Part shown: positions 29,501 to 35,872 of the stretch, in pieces | Position numbering within the stretch: the stretch's first letter is position 1 | Layout: each line of letters starts with the position of its first letter | From: Longimicrobiales bacterium | Lineage (GTDB): Bacteria; Gemmatimonadota; Gemmatimonadetes; Longimicrobiales; Gaopeijiaceae | Length of the DNA: 64,000 nucleotides | NCBI GenBank assembly: GCA_951813395.1 | Contig: OX638356.1 | Location: forward strand, 723,340 to 787,339 | Reading direction: 5' to 3' | Made by a program: the position numbers and the translations under genes | The notes under the pieces: model-generated | What the model was told of the DNA's origin: nothing | Database searches by the model: none | What the model saw: only the letters and a program-made list of their open reading frames with translations

Positions 29501-31696
29501 GTGGAGGTGGATGACCAGGGGCGCGTGACCGGCCTGTCACTGACCTACAACCGTATCTCGGGGTGGATCCCCCCCGAGCTCGGAAGCCTGGAGCAACTGG
29601 TGTGGCTCCACCTCGGTGGTGTGAATTCCGACTTGGCGGGCACGATCCCGGCCGAACTCGGCGACCTCGCCAATCTGGGATCGCTCAGCCTGTGGGGGAG
29701 CAAACTGGAAGGCGCGATTCCCGCCGAACTCGGGCGACTCCGCAACCTGACGTGGCTCGACCTCTCGGACAATCAATTGTCGGGGACGGTGCCGGAGCAA
29801 CTTGCAAGTCTCTCCAATCTGCGGGGTCTGTCCCTCAGCGGCAACGCACTGACAGGGCCGATCCCGGCCCAGTTGGGCATCCTGCACCGCCTGCAACGGC
29901 TGGCTCTCGACCGGAACGGGCTTGTCGGCTCGCTGCCAGCCGAGCTCGGCAGACTTTCCGGACTCCGAGAGCTGCATGTTGGGCACAACGAGCTGCACGG
30001 CACGGTGCCGGTGGAGTTCCGAGGCCTGACGAGCCTCCGAGAGCTTTCCCTGTCGGGCAACGCGGACATGTCCGGCGCTCTTCCGGCGGAGCTGGCCGCG
30101 TTGAATTCGATGGAAACGCTCGTGGCCGATGGCACCGGGCTCTGCGCGCCTCCCGACCCCGGCTTCCTGAACTGGCTGGACCGCCTGCCGAACGGGCGCG
30201 TTGCTCGCTGCGGAAGCAGTCCCGCGCTGGCGTATCTCGTGCAGACGGTGCAGTCGCGCGAGTTCCCGGTCCCGCTGGTGGCAGGCGAGAAGGCGCTGCT
30301 GCGGACGTTTGTCACGGCGTCGCGGGCCAACCAGGAGCCCCGGCCACGCGTCCGCGCCTCGTTCCATGTAGGCGGGGCGCTCGTCCACGTGGCCGAGATT
30401 CCGGCAAGCACCGGTCCGATTCCGACCGAAGTGGAGGAGGGATCGCTGGCCGCGTCCGCCAACGCCGTGATCCCCGCCGGTGTGATCCGCCCCGGACTGG
30501 AAATGGTCGTCGAGATCGACCCTGACGGGACGCTGGACCCGGGGCTGGGCGTCGCGAGACGGATCCCCGAAACGGGCCGTCTCCCGGTCGACGTGCGCGA
30601 AATGCCCGTCCTCGACCTCACGGTGATTCCCTTCCTGTGGAGAGCCGATCCGGACTCGGCGGTCCTGGGCCATACGGCCGGCATGGCGGCCGATCCCCAG
30701 GGTCACGAACTGCTCTCCGAAACCCGAACCCTGCTGCCGGTCGGCGGTCTCGACGTAACGGCGCACGCACCCGTGCTCTCGTCGAGCAACGACATGACGA
30801 TTCTCATTCACGAAACCGAGGTGATCCGGACGCTCGAAGCGGGTAGCGGCCACTGGATGGGCATGATATCGGGACCGCTCTCCGGATTCGCCGGTGGCGT
30901 GGCTTACCGGCCGGGCCGGGTCAGCGTCGTGGTACCTGTCCCCGGCCTCGCGCACGAACTGGGGCACAACATGAACCTGTTGCATGCGCCGTGCGGGGGG
31001 CCCGGGCAGCTGGATCCGGCGTTCCCGTACCCCGATGGATCGAGCGGGGTCTGGGGCTACGACTTCGACCACGGCAGCCTGGTGCAGCCGAGCACGCCGG
31101 ACCACATGTCCTATTGCACGGATCCCCATAGGGTCAGCGACTACCATTTCACCAAGGCGCTTCGCTTCCGCCTTGCCGACGAGGGGAGCGGTAGCGGCGC
31201 CATGGTTGCCGAACCGGCAGCTTCCCTCATGCTGTGGGGCGGTGTCGACGCGGATGGAGCGCCGTTTCTGGAACCCGCATTCGCGGTCGACGCACCGCCG
31301 CTGCTGCCCGACTCCGCCGGTGATTATCGGATCGTCGGAACTGCCGCCGATGGCGAGACGCTCTTCTCGATCAGCTTCCCGATGCCTCATGTAGCGGACG
31401 CCGATGGGGCATCGTCGTTCGTCTTCGTCGTGCCCGCCCGGGCTGCCTGGCAGGCTGCGCTCGCCGCCATCGTGCTGACCGGGCCCGGCGGGACCGCCGC
31501 GCTCAACGGCGACAGCAACCGCCCCATGGCCATCCTGCGTGATCCACGCACGGGGCAGGTCCGCGGCATCCTTCGCGACCTGCCGGCTGCGGCTCAGGTT
31601 GCCGGGGACCTGGCGGAGCGCACCGTGGGGCCGGGGCTGGACATGCTCTTCAGCCGCGGGATCCCGGATGCCGCCGCCTGGAGTCGCTTTCGTTGA
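26516..31696 (+). CDS. Giant lipoprotein copy 3: six Big_2 domains - LRR - metzincin protease
   Basis: A 1726-residue protein. The GTG start at 26516 overlaps the copy-2 stop exactly as at the 1/2 junction, with the same GGGGAGGG ribosome site. The lipoprotein signal and first three Big_2 domains follow copy 2, but the block 27377-28959 (later Big_2 domains and first LRR block) is almost identical to copy 1. LRR blocks start near 545, 831 and 961; the last is shorter and diverged. The protease site reads HELGHNMNLLH (H1480), with Asn where many metzincins have Gly, and Met-turn DHMSYC. The end is abnormal: after AAAWSR it reads FR-stop instead of the AGEGKQ tail and restart seen in copies 1 and 2, because foreign recombinase DNA joins there. 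Confidence 0.88.
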   Translation: MNRPRTLIPVLVLLAGTAWATACGDGATEPPPIDPPRATTVAVTPAEAELTALGEPLRLIAQVRDQNGQAMAGAPVVWSSGDASVATVDATGLVTAAGNGTATITAMSGAASGNASVTVAQAVSAVAVSPVADTLVALGDTVRLTAEASDTNGHVVEGAEFTWTSGDTAVATVDTTGLATSVGSGEAEITASSSGVAGRASLTVVAPVPTAVAVTPDTLALTTLGQTAQLAAEVRDQIGRVMEGATVSWSSSDTTVATVDASGLATTAGNGTATITAASGSASDSAVVTVAQQVSGIAVSPATHTLVVGDTLRLAAAATDANGQPVAGTTFVWASGDTAVATVDDAGFVTGVGAGEVEITAAAVGVAGAAQLAIVAPAPTAIAVAPDTVAFAAVGDTARLMADVRDQVGNVMADQAVAWASSDTLVAMVDSDGLVTATGNGATAIMAAAGPAADTAIVTVMQVVGVVVSPAADTIAPGDTLRLAAELFDENGRLVSGAAFSWSTSDMSVADVDGAGLVRGVGEGAATITATAGEAFGVSEITVATLERVALVALYEATDGPNWANSDNWLTDAPLGDWYGVRTDGSGRVVSLNLSGQWDRESREWIRHGLSGPIPPDLVNLVNLEWLSLGANNLNGPIPSELGDLIKLKGLFLGDNNLTGPIPVELVNLAKLQNLNLYGNALEGSIPAELGRLANLEWLYLGGNDITGPIPSEFGNLAQLRVLALNHGALEGPIPPELGNLVSLERLELYDNALEGPIPSELGNLVNLDWLQLAFNKLTGPIPQSFLQLDKLQTFQIRRNEGLCVPGVSAFVTWLQGIERRDDSDAFCNESDRKVLASLFERAGGSRWTNADGWVGGPALDEWHGVRADSLGRVAALDLERNGLSGRLPVSLGTLAQMTELSIGGNTSLSGPLPLSLAALSLRALHYEGTGVCAPAQARFQNWLNTIPSHEGTGATCAPLADREILEVVYETLGGSDWTSSGNWLTNRPLGDWYGVEVDDQGRVTGLSLTYNRISGWIPPELGSLEQLVWLHLGGVNSDLAGTIPAELGDLANLGSLSLWGSKLEGAIPAELGRLRNLTWLDLSDNQLSGTVPEQLASLSNLRGLSLSGNALTGPIPAQLGILHRLQRLALDRNGLVGSLPAELGRLSGLRELHVGHNELHGTVPVEFRGLTSLRELSLSGNADMSGALPAELAALNSMETLVADGTGLCAPPDPGFLNWLDRLPNGRVARCGSSPALAYLVQTVQSREFPVPLVAGEKALLRTFVTASRANQEPRPRVRASFHVGGALVHVAEIPASTGPIPTEVEEGSLAASANAVIPAGVIRPGLEMVVEIDPDGTLDPGLGVARRIPETGRLPVDVREMPVLDLTVIPFLWRADPDSAVLGHTAGMAADPQGHELLSETRTLLPVGGLDVTAHAPVLSSSNDMTILIHETEVIRTLEAGSGHWMGMISGPLSGFAGGVAYRPGRVSVVVPVPGLAHELGHNMNLLHAPCGGPGQLDPAFPYPDGSSGVWGYDFDHGSLVQPSTPDHMSYCTDPHRVSDYHFTKALRFRLADEGSGSGAMVAEPAASLMLWGGVDADGAPFLEPAFAVDAPPLLPDSAGDYRIVGTAADGETLFSISFPMPHVADADGASSFVFVVPARAAWQAALAAIVLTGPGGTAALNGDSNRPMAILRDPRTGQVRGILRDLPAAAQVAGDLAERTVGPGLDMLFSRGIPDAAAWSRFR
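27377..28959 (+). repeat. Near-identical block shared with 16633-18215 (copy 3 partner)
   Basis: Partner of the copy-1 block. It spans the last three Big_2 domains and the whole first leucine-rich block, ending where copy 3 reads TWLQGIERR and copy 1 reads TWLEGIERR. Confidence 0.8.
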
Positions 31697-31863
31697 GGCG
31701 CAAGTTTGCCTCCGACCTCATGGACCAGCCTCTCAAGGTCCTCTGCGAACTGGGAGGCTGGAGGACGGCCCAGACGGTGCTCCAGTGTTACCAGAGGCCC
31801 GACGAGGACCGGCTTAAGAAGGCGCTTAGTGAGCGGCGACGCGTCAGCTCCTCCCCAGATTAG
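31690..31863 (+). pseudogene. C-terminal remnant of a tyrosine recombinase/integrase
   Basis: In the frame containing the ATG at 31720, about 57 codons read SLRRKFASDLMD, then VLCELGGWRTAQTVLQCYQRPDEDRLKKAL and end at a TAG. This is the end of a phage-type integrase: the (H)xLRRKxA box, the GGW segment and the nucleophile Tyr in LQCYQRP. The His before LRR is lost at the junction with the lipoprotein array and everything N-terminal is absent, so it is inactive. It marks a recombination breakpoint at about 31683-31690 and replaces the normal end of copy 3. Confidence 0.75.
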
Positions 31864-31918
31864 CGGGAGTCAATCGGCGGGCCGAGCCGGGTTTGATCCG
31901 GCCGGTGCCTATTCCCGC
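31863..31918. terminator. Nested inverted repeats between the array and the toxin gene
   Basis: GCGGGA (31863-31868) can pair with TCCCGC (31913-31918), and inside it GCCGG-GTTTGAT-CCGGC (31886-31902) forms a second stem. It sits between two converging transcripts and may end either one; there is no clear U-run. Confidence 0.3.
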
Positions 31919-32331
31919 CGGAGTCGTCCGAGAAAGGTTGCCGGGTTCACAATCGGGATGCCGCTGAACGAAGACATCTGAAGTAGATCCCGGTCTCCGG
32001 TTACCAGGCAATCGGCGTCACCCATGAGGGCGGTCTCAAGGATCTTGTCGTCCTCGGGATCGCGACAGCCCAACTTTGCACCCGCAATCGAAACCCATTC
32101 CGAGACGGCCTTGAGCTGCGCCAGGTACACCAACCGACCCTTTCGTCCGACGTATGGATCGAAGTTGGGCCGGAGAAGACGGCTTTGCAGTTCGTCGAAG
32201 GACTCGTCGGAGAAGAGCAGGACGCCGTTGGCAGCGCGGACGCCATCGATCGCCGCGCGAGGCGGACTGCCTGGCCCGAGCGCGGCGCTGATCAGGACGT
32301 TCGTGTCGAGAACGACCCGGTCAGCTTTCAT
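31909..32331 (-). CDS. PIN-domain toxin of a type II toxin-antitoxin pair
   Basis: A 140-residue protein from the ATG 32331. PIN-nuclease acidic residues are visible in VVLDTNVLISA near the N-terminus, in the Glu of DESFDELQ, and in CRDPEDDKILETAL and DADCLVTGDRDLL. The family cleaves RNA in the cytoplasm and is held inactive by the antitoxin. Its start overlaps the end of the antitoxin gene by 11 bases, the usual antitoxin-first layout. It lies right beside the integrase remnant, which fits cargo left from an integrated element. Confidence 0.88.
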   Translation of the reverse strand: MKADRVVLDTNVLISAALGPGSPPRAAIDGVRAANGVLLFSDESFDELQSRLLRPNFDPYVGRKGRLVYLAQLKAVSEWVSIAGAKLGCRDPEDDKILETALMGDADCLVTGDRDLLQMSSFSGIPIVNPATFLGRLRRE

Positions 32332-32572
32332 CGGCCAGAAGCGCCTCCAGCTTTGCGTCGGTGAGGCCACCGGCGGATGCTTCTCGGCCAAGAGCATCCA
32401 TCGTGGCGCTCAGCCGCTCCCAGGCAGCGCCCCGGAGCCGTTCGAACTGTTGCATCGACATCATCACTCCAACGGGTCTTCCGTTCCGGGTGACCCGTAT
32501 CGGTGCTCGCTGGGCGGATTCGAGGAGGCGGCCGAAGCGGTTCTTGGCGTCCTTGGCGGTGATCTCTTTCAT
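32321..32572 (-). CDS. Phd/YefM-family antitoxin
   Basis: An 83-residue protein. MKEITAKDAKNRFGRLLESA and PIRVTRNGRPVGVMMS are the N-terminal DNA-binding half of the Phd/YefM family; the acidic C-terminus (LTDAKLEALLADES) should wrap the PIN toxin. Eleven bases upstream lies a TAGCTA-TTT-TAGCTA operator, so autoregulation together with the toxin is likely. Confidence 0.88.
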   Translation of the reverse strand: MKEITAKDAKNRFGRLLESAQRAPIRVTRNGRPVGVMMSMQQFERLRGAAWERLSATMDALGREASAGGLTDAKLEALLADES

Positions 32573-32582
32573 GGAGCCATAG

Positions 32583-32597
32583 TAGCTATTTTAGCTA
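32583..32597. promoter_or_regulatory. TAGCTA-N3-TAGCTA operator of the toxin-antitoxin operon
   Basis: Two copies of the self-palindromic hexamer TAGCTA separated by TTT make a 15-base symmetrical, AT-rich site in GC-rich DNA, just before the antitoxin start. Position and symmetry fit the binding site of a Phd-type antitoxin. Confidence 0.6.
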
Positions 32598-32653
32598 TAT
32601 CGTGCAAACCGGAAGTCCGGCTCGTGGCCCCGGCGACCGGTGCGGGAGCCAAC

Positions 32654-34027
32654 CTACCACTCCAACGCCGGCAGCACGTCCTCCTGCAGCCGGCACATTT
32701 CATTGATCAGGTTGACCGCTTGCCGGTAGGACTCGGTCGTGGGATCCAGAAGCAGGGCCTGAAGCAGGGGTTGGCGCGAGCCTGAATCGAACGCGTCCAC
32801 GAGCAGCCGGTTGATGCTGGTCTGGGTGCGCAGCAGGGCGAGCACGCCTTCGGGGAGGCGCTTCATTTGCATGGGGTGGAGGCCGGACTGGTCGGCCGTT
32901 GCGGGGACCTCTACGACCGCGCCTCGTGGCAGCCCCGGGACGCAGCCGGTGTTGGGAACATTGACCGCGTCGAGATGGCGTTGTTCACCGCACAGGACGC
33001 CTTCGAGGAGGGGGGCCGCGAGTTCGCCGGAGGGGACAAGGGGCGGCCGCTCGACCTCGCCCGCCCGCTCCTCCCGACTTCCGCGCGCCCGCTCGCGGCG
33101 CTTGTCCGGAAACAGCGGCGCCTCGGTGGGGTTGTCCCCGAGGTTGTAGATCCAGGTGGGGACCTGGGCCGTCTCCCAGGGGTGGCCCTCCGCCGGGTCG
33201 TAGAAGAACTGCAGCGTGCTGCTGGCGAGAAAGTCACCCGCCCAGCGGATGTATTCGCCGATGTGGTTGGCGCCGGGGCTGGGGAAGCGCCCGAAAACCC
33301 GGAAGAGCGTGCGGCTGAGCGCGATTTCATCCCATTCGTGCAGCCAGTCGGCCGCCCGTTCGCGTTCGGTGAGGCGCGGGTAGAGGTCCTCGCCCGTCTC
33401 CCGATCCCGGACGGATTCGAACCATGAGAAGTGGTTCAGTCCGCTGGCGCGCGCGTTGAGGCGGTCGGGCGGCAGTTCCAGGAGACGCGCCATCTGCTCG
33501 ACGCCGTGAAAGACGCCGTGGCAGAGGCCGACCGTACGAATGTCGGTCAGGCGCGTGGCGGCGTCACAGAGCTTGGTGAGCGGGTTCGTGTAGTTGACGA
33601 GCCACGCGTCGGGGCAGTGGGTCTCCATCGCGCGCGCGACATCGATGGTCGGACCCATGTTCCGGAGCGCATGGAAGAGACCGCCGGGACCGCCGTTTTC
33701 GCCGTAGATCTGGCGGAAGCCGAAGTTCCGGGGGAGGTGGAAGTCCTGCGCCCAGTAGAAGTAGCGTTTGATCTCGATGGAGAGGATGACGGCGTCCGTG
33801 CCGGGAAGGGCGTCGGCCAGGCGGGTCGAGGCGGACACGGTGGCGGAGCGGCCCAGGCGTTCCGCGACGGCTTCGGCGTAGGTCTGCGCGCGGGGCAGAC
33901 CGGACGGGTCGATGTCGACGAGGGCGATCTCGACGCCGCCGTTGCAGAGGGGGTCGCTGAGGAGGATGTCGCGAATGGACGCGGGGCCGAACTCGCGGCT
34001 GCCGGCGCCGACGAGGACGATCTTCAT
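32654..34027 (-). CDS. Glycoside hydrolase family 4 protein (alpha-glucosidase/galacturonase type)
   Basis: A 457-residue protein from the ATG 34027. The N-terminal NAD-binding motif is KIVLVGAGSREFGP. Then come IEIKRYFYW, NYTNPL, the metal-ligand pair of family 4 in VGLCHGVFHG, and GLNHFSW. Family 4 enzymes use NAD+ and a divalent metal to cleave glycosides by a redox-elimination route in the cytoplasm. The gene overlaps the Na+/solute symporter stop by 4 bases, so uptake and cleavage are coupled. The sugar is unknown. The much longer open frame upstream (to 35068) belongs to the wrong frame of the symporter gene. Confidence 0.88.
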   Translation of the reverse strand: MKIVLVGAGSREFGPASIRDILLSDPLCNGGVEIALVDIDPSGLPRAQTYAEAVAERLGRSATVSASTRLADALPGTDAVILSIEIKRYFYWAQDFHLPRNFGFRQIYGENGGPGGLFHALRNMGPTIDVARAMETHCPDAWLVNYTNPLTKLCDAATRLTDIRTVGLCHGVFHGVEQMARLLELPPDRLNARASGLNHFSWFESVRDRETGEDLYPRLTERERAADWLHEWDEIALSRTLFRVFGRFPSPGANHIGEYIRWAGDFLASSTLQFFYDPAEGHPWETAQVPTWIYNLGDNPTEAPLFPDKRRERARGSREERAGEVERPPLVPSGELAAPLLEGVLCGEQRHLDAVNVPNTGCVPGLPRGAVVEVPATADQSGLHPMQMKRLPEGVLALLRTQTSINRLLVDAFDSGSRQPLLQALLLDPTTESYRQAVNLINEMCRLQEDVLPALEW

Positions 34028-35823
34028 GGGTTGGGGGAGGGGTTGTCCGCGTCCGCGAGGCGCACGGTCGCGACCGCTGCGGCCATGGACACGCCCAGCA
34101 GCAGCAGGCCGACTCCGGCTCGGCCGGTGAGCATGCATCCGATCCCGAGCAGACTGCCGTACACGAACAGCCCGCCGAGGACGAAGCCCGTCCACATGCG
34201 CGAGGCGGGGGGATCGGCCGACACCACGCCCGTTCGCGCGGCCACCGGTGCCCACCACCCGCCGGGGCGCACGCGGCGGTGGAAGCGATCGAGAACGGCG
34301 TCCCTTTCGGGGCTTGTGAAACGAATCACAAGCAACCAGAGCAGCGTGCAGGTGATGAGGATGACCACCGCGCGAACGAGGTCCATCTCGGGGGCGTAGA
34401 ATCTGGCCGCCATGTCCAGCAGCGGCGCGGGCAAGGGAATGGCGGCTTGCGCCGCGCCGAGCAACGCGCGCCCGTTCGCGAGCACCACCGAGCCCGCCAT
34501 GGCGGCAATCTCCGCCCAGGCATTCACCCGCCACCAATACCACCTGAGCAGCCACACCACAGCGACGCCCGCGGTCAACTCTATGATATAGATCCATCCC
34601 CGCTGGATCGACTCCATCTGCCAGGCGACAAGGGCGGCCAGCACGGCGAGTCCGGCCACCGCCACCCGCGACGCGGTCACGTAATGGCGCTCGGTCGCGT
34701 CGCGCCTCACGAAGCGGCGGTACACGTCGTTCACCATGTACGACGCACCCCAGCACAGGTGCGTGTCCATCGTGCTCATGAAGGCGGCGAGGAAGGTCGC
34801 GACCATGAGGCCGCGCAGGCCGGTGGGCATGAGTTCGCGGATCATCATGGGATAGGCGAGCTCGGGGTCGGCCATGAGCGCCGGGTCGGCACCGGGCCCC
34901 GCGGGGAAGACCAGCAGCGAGCCGAGTCCGGCCACGATCCACGGCCACGTGAGCAGCACCGTTCCCGCGAACGCGAACCAGAGCGATGCCATCACCGACT
35001 GCCGTTCGTCGCGGGTGGCGAAGAGACGTTGCGCCACGTACCCGTCGCCCTGTCCGCTCCTCATCCACAGGATCAGGATCAGGCAGAGGAACGACAGCAC
35101 TTCGAGCGAGGACGCGTTCGCCGCGCCTGGCACCAGATCGAGCGCACCCGGGGGCGCTGTCGGGGCCTCACGGACGGCGGTTGCCATCGCGGCCGGACCG
35201 CCGAAACGCGCCAGCACGATGCCGGCCAGGGTGATCGACCCCAGCATTCCCGCCACAAACTGCAGCATGTCGGTAACCACGACGCCCCAGAGACCGGACG
35301 CGACGGTATACACAAGGGCGAGGCCGACGCACACCGAGAGGGTCAGCGCGGCGTCCCATCCGAGCAGGACGTTGGCGAACTTGACCATTGCCAGCATCAC
35401 CCAACCCATGACCACCGCGTTCTTGACCAGACCCTGGTACACCGCCGAAAACCCGCGCAGGATCCGGGCGGGGGCGCCGCCGTAACGAAGCTCGATCATC
35501 TCGGCGTCGGTCAGGATCCCCGCGCGCCGCCACAGCCGGGCATAGAAGAAGGTCAGCATCAGGATGCCGGCCGCCTCGTACCACCAAAGCCAGTTGCCGA
35601 AGACCCCCTGGCGTCGCACGAGAGCAGCGGTGGCGAGTGGCGCGTCGCTGGCGAACCAGGTGGCCGCGATCGACGTGCCGGCAATCCACCAGGGAAGGGA
35701 CCGGCCGGCCACGAAGAAGTCCTCGACGCTGCGTCCCGCCCGTCGTGCAAGGCGCAGGCCGATGGCGAGCGTCAGCGTGCCGTATGCGGCGACGACGATC
35801 CAGTCAATGGCTGTAAGGGTCAC
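34024..35823 (-). CDS. Sodium:solute symporter (SSS family)
   Basis: A 599-residue, very hydrophobic protein with about 13-14 membrane spans. It opens with IDWIVVAAYGTLTLAIGLRLARR and has the family features VEDFFVAGRSLPWW, ASDAPLATAALV and FLAAFMSTMDTHLCWGASYMVNDVYRRF. It should bring a small solute, most likely the sugar handled by the overlapping family 4 glycosidase, into the cell with Na+. It lies in a leftward unit after HIT and PIG-L genes (49-base gap). Confidence 0.9.
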   Translation of the reverse strand: MTLTAIDWIVVAAYGTLTLAIGLRLARRAGRSVEDFFVAGRSLPWWIAGTSIAATWFASDAPLATAALVRRQGVFGNWLWWYEAAGILMLTFFYARLWRRAGILTDAEMIELRYGGAPARILRGFSAVYQGLVKNAVVMGWVMLAMVKFANVLLGWDAALTLSVCVGLALVYTVASGLWGVVVTDMLQFVAGMLGSITLAGIVLARFGGPAAMATAVREAPTAPPGALDLVPGAANASSLEVLSFLCLILILWMRSGQGDGYVAQRLFATRDERQSVMASLWFAFAGTVLLTWPWIVAGLGSLLVFPAGPGADPALMADPELAYPMMIRELMPTGLRGLMVATFLAAFMSTMDTHLCWGASYMVNDVYRRFVRRDATERHYVTASRVAVAGLAVLAALVAWQMESIQRGWIYIIELTAGVAVVWLLRWYWWRVNAWAEIAAMAGSVVLANGRALLGAAQAAIPLPAPLLDMAARFYAPEMDLVRAVVILITCTLLWLLVIRFTSPERDAVLDRFHRRVRPGGWWAPVAARTGVVSADPPASRMWTGFVLGGLFVYGSLLGIGCMLTGRAGVGLLLLGVSMAAAVATVRLADADNPSPNP

Positions 35824-35872
35824 GGGGCGGGATCAGCCAGGGAGGAAGAGCGCTGCGGCCATCGCGGCGGAT

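Larger units (their letters stand above)
16276..31696 (+). repeat. Tandem array of three paralogous genes (repeat unit about 5.3-5.5 kb)
   Basis: Equivalent points lie 5264 bases apart between copies 1 and 2 and 5480 bases apart between copies 2 and 3 (measured at the start of the QVSGIAVSP domain). Both junctions carry the same ribosome site and GTGA overlap. The array reads as one coupled transcript. Confidence 0.9.

Noticed and set aside
16276-31696. CRISPR array or satellite DNA
   Set aside because: The periodicity comes from coding repeats (Big_2 of about 250 bases, LRR of about 72 bases), not short repeats with unique spacers.
32654-35068. An 804-codon version of the GH4 protein
   Set aside because: The part upstream of 34027 is the wrong frame of the symporter gene; the NAD-binding motif starts at the ATG 34027.
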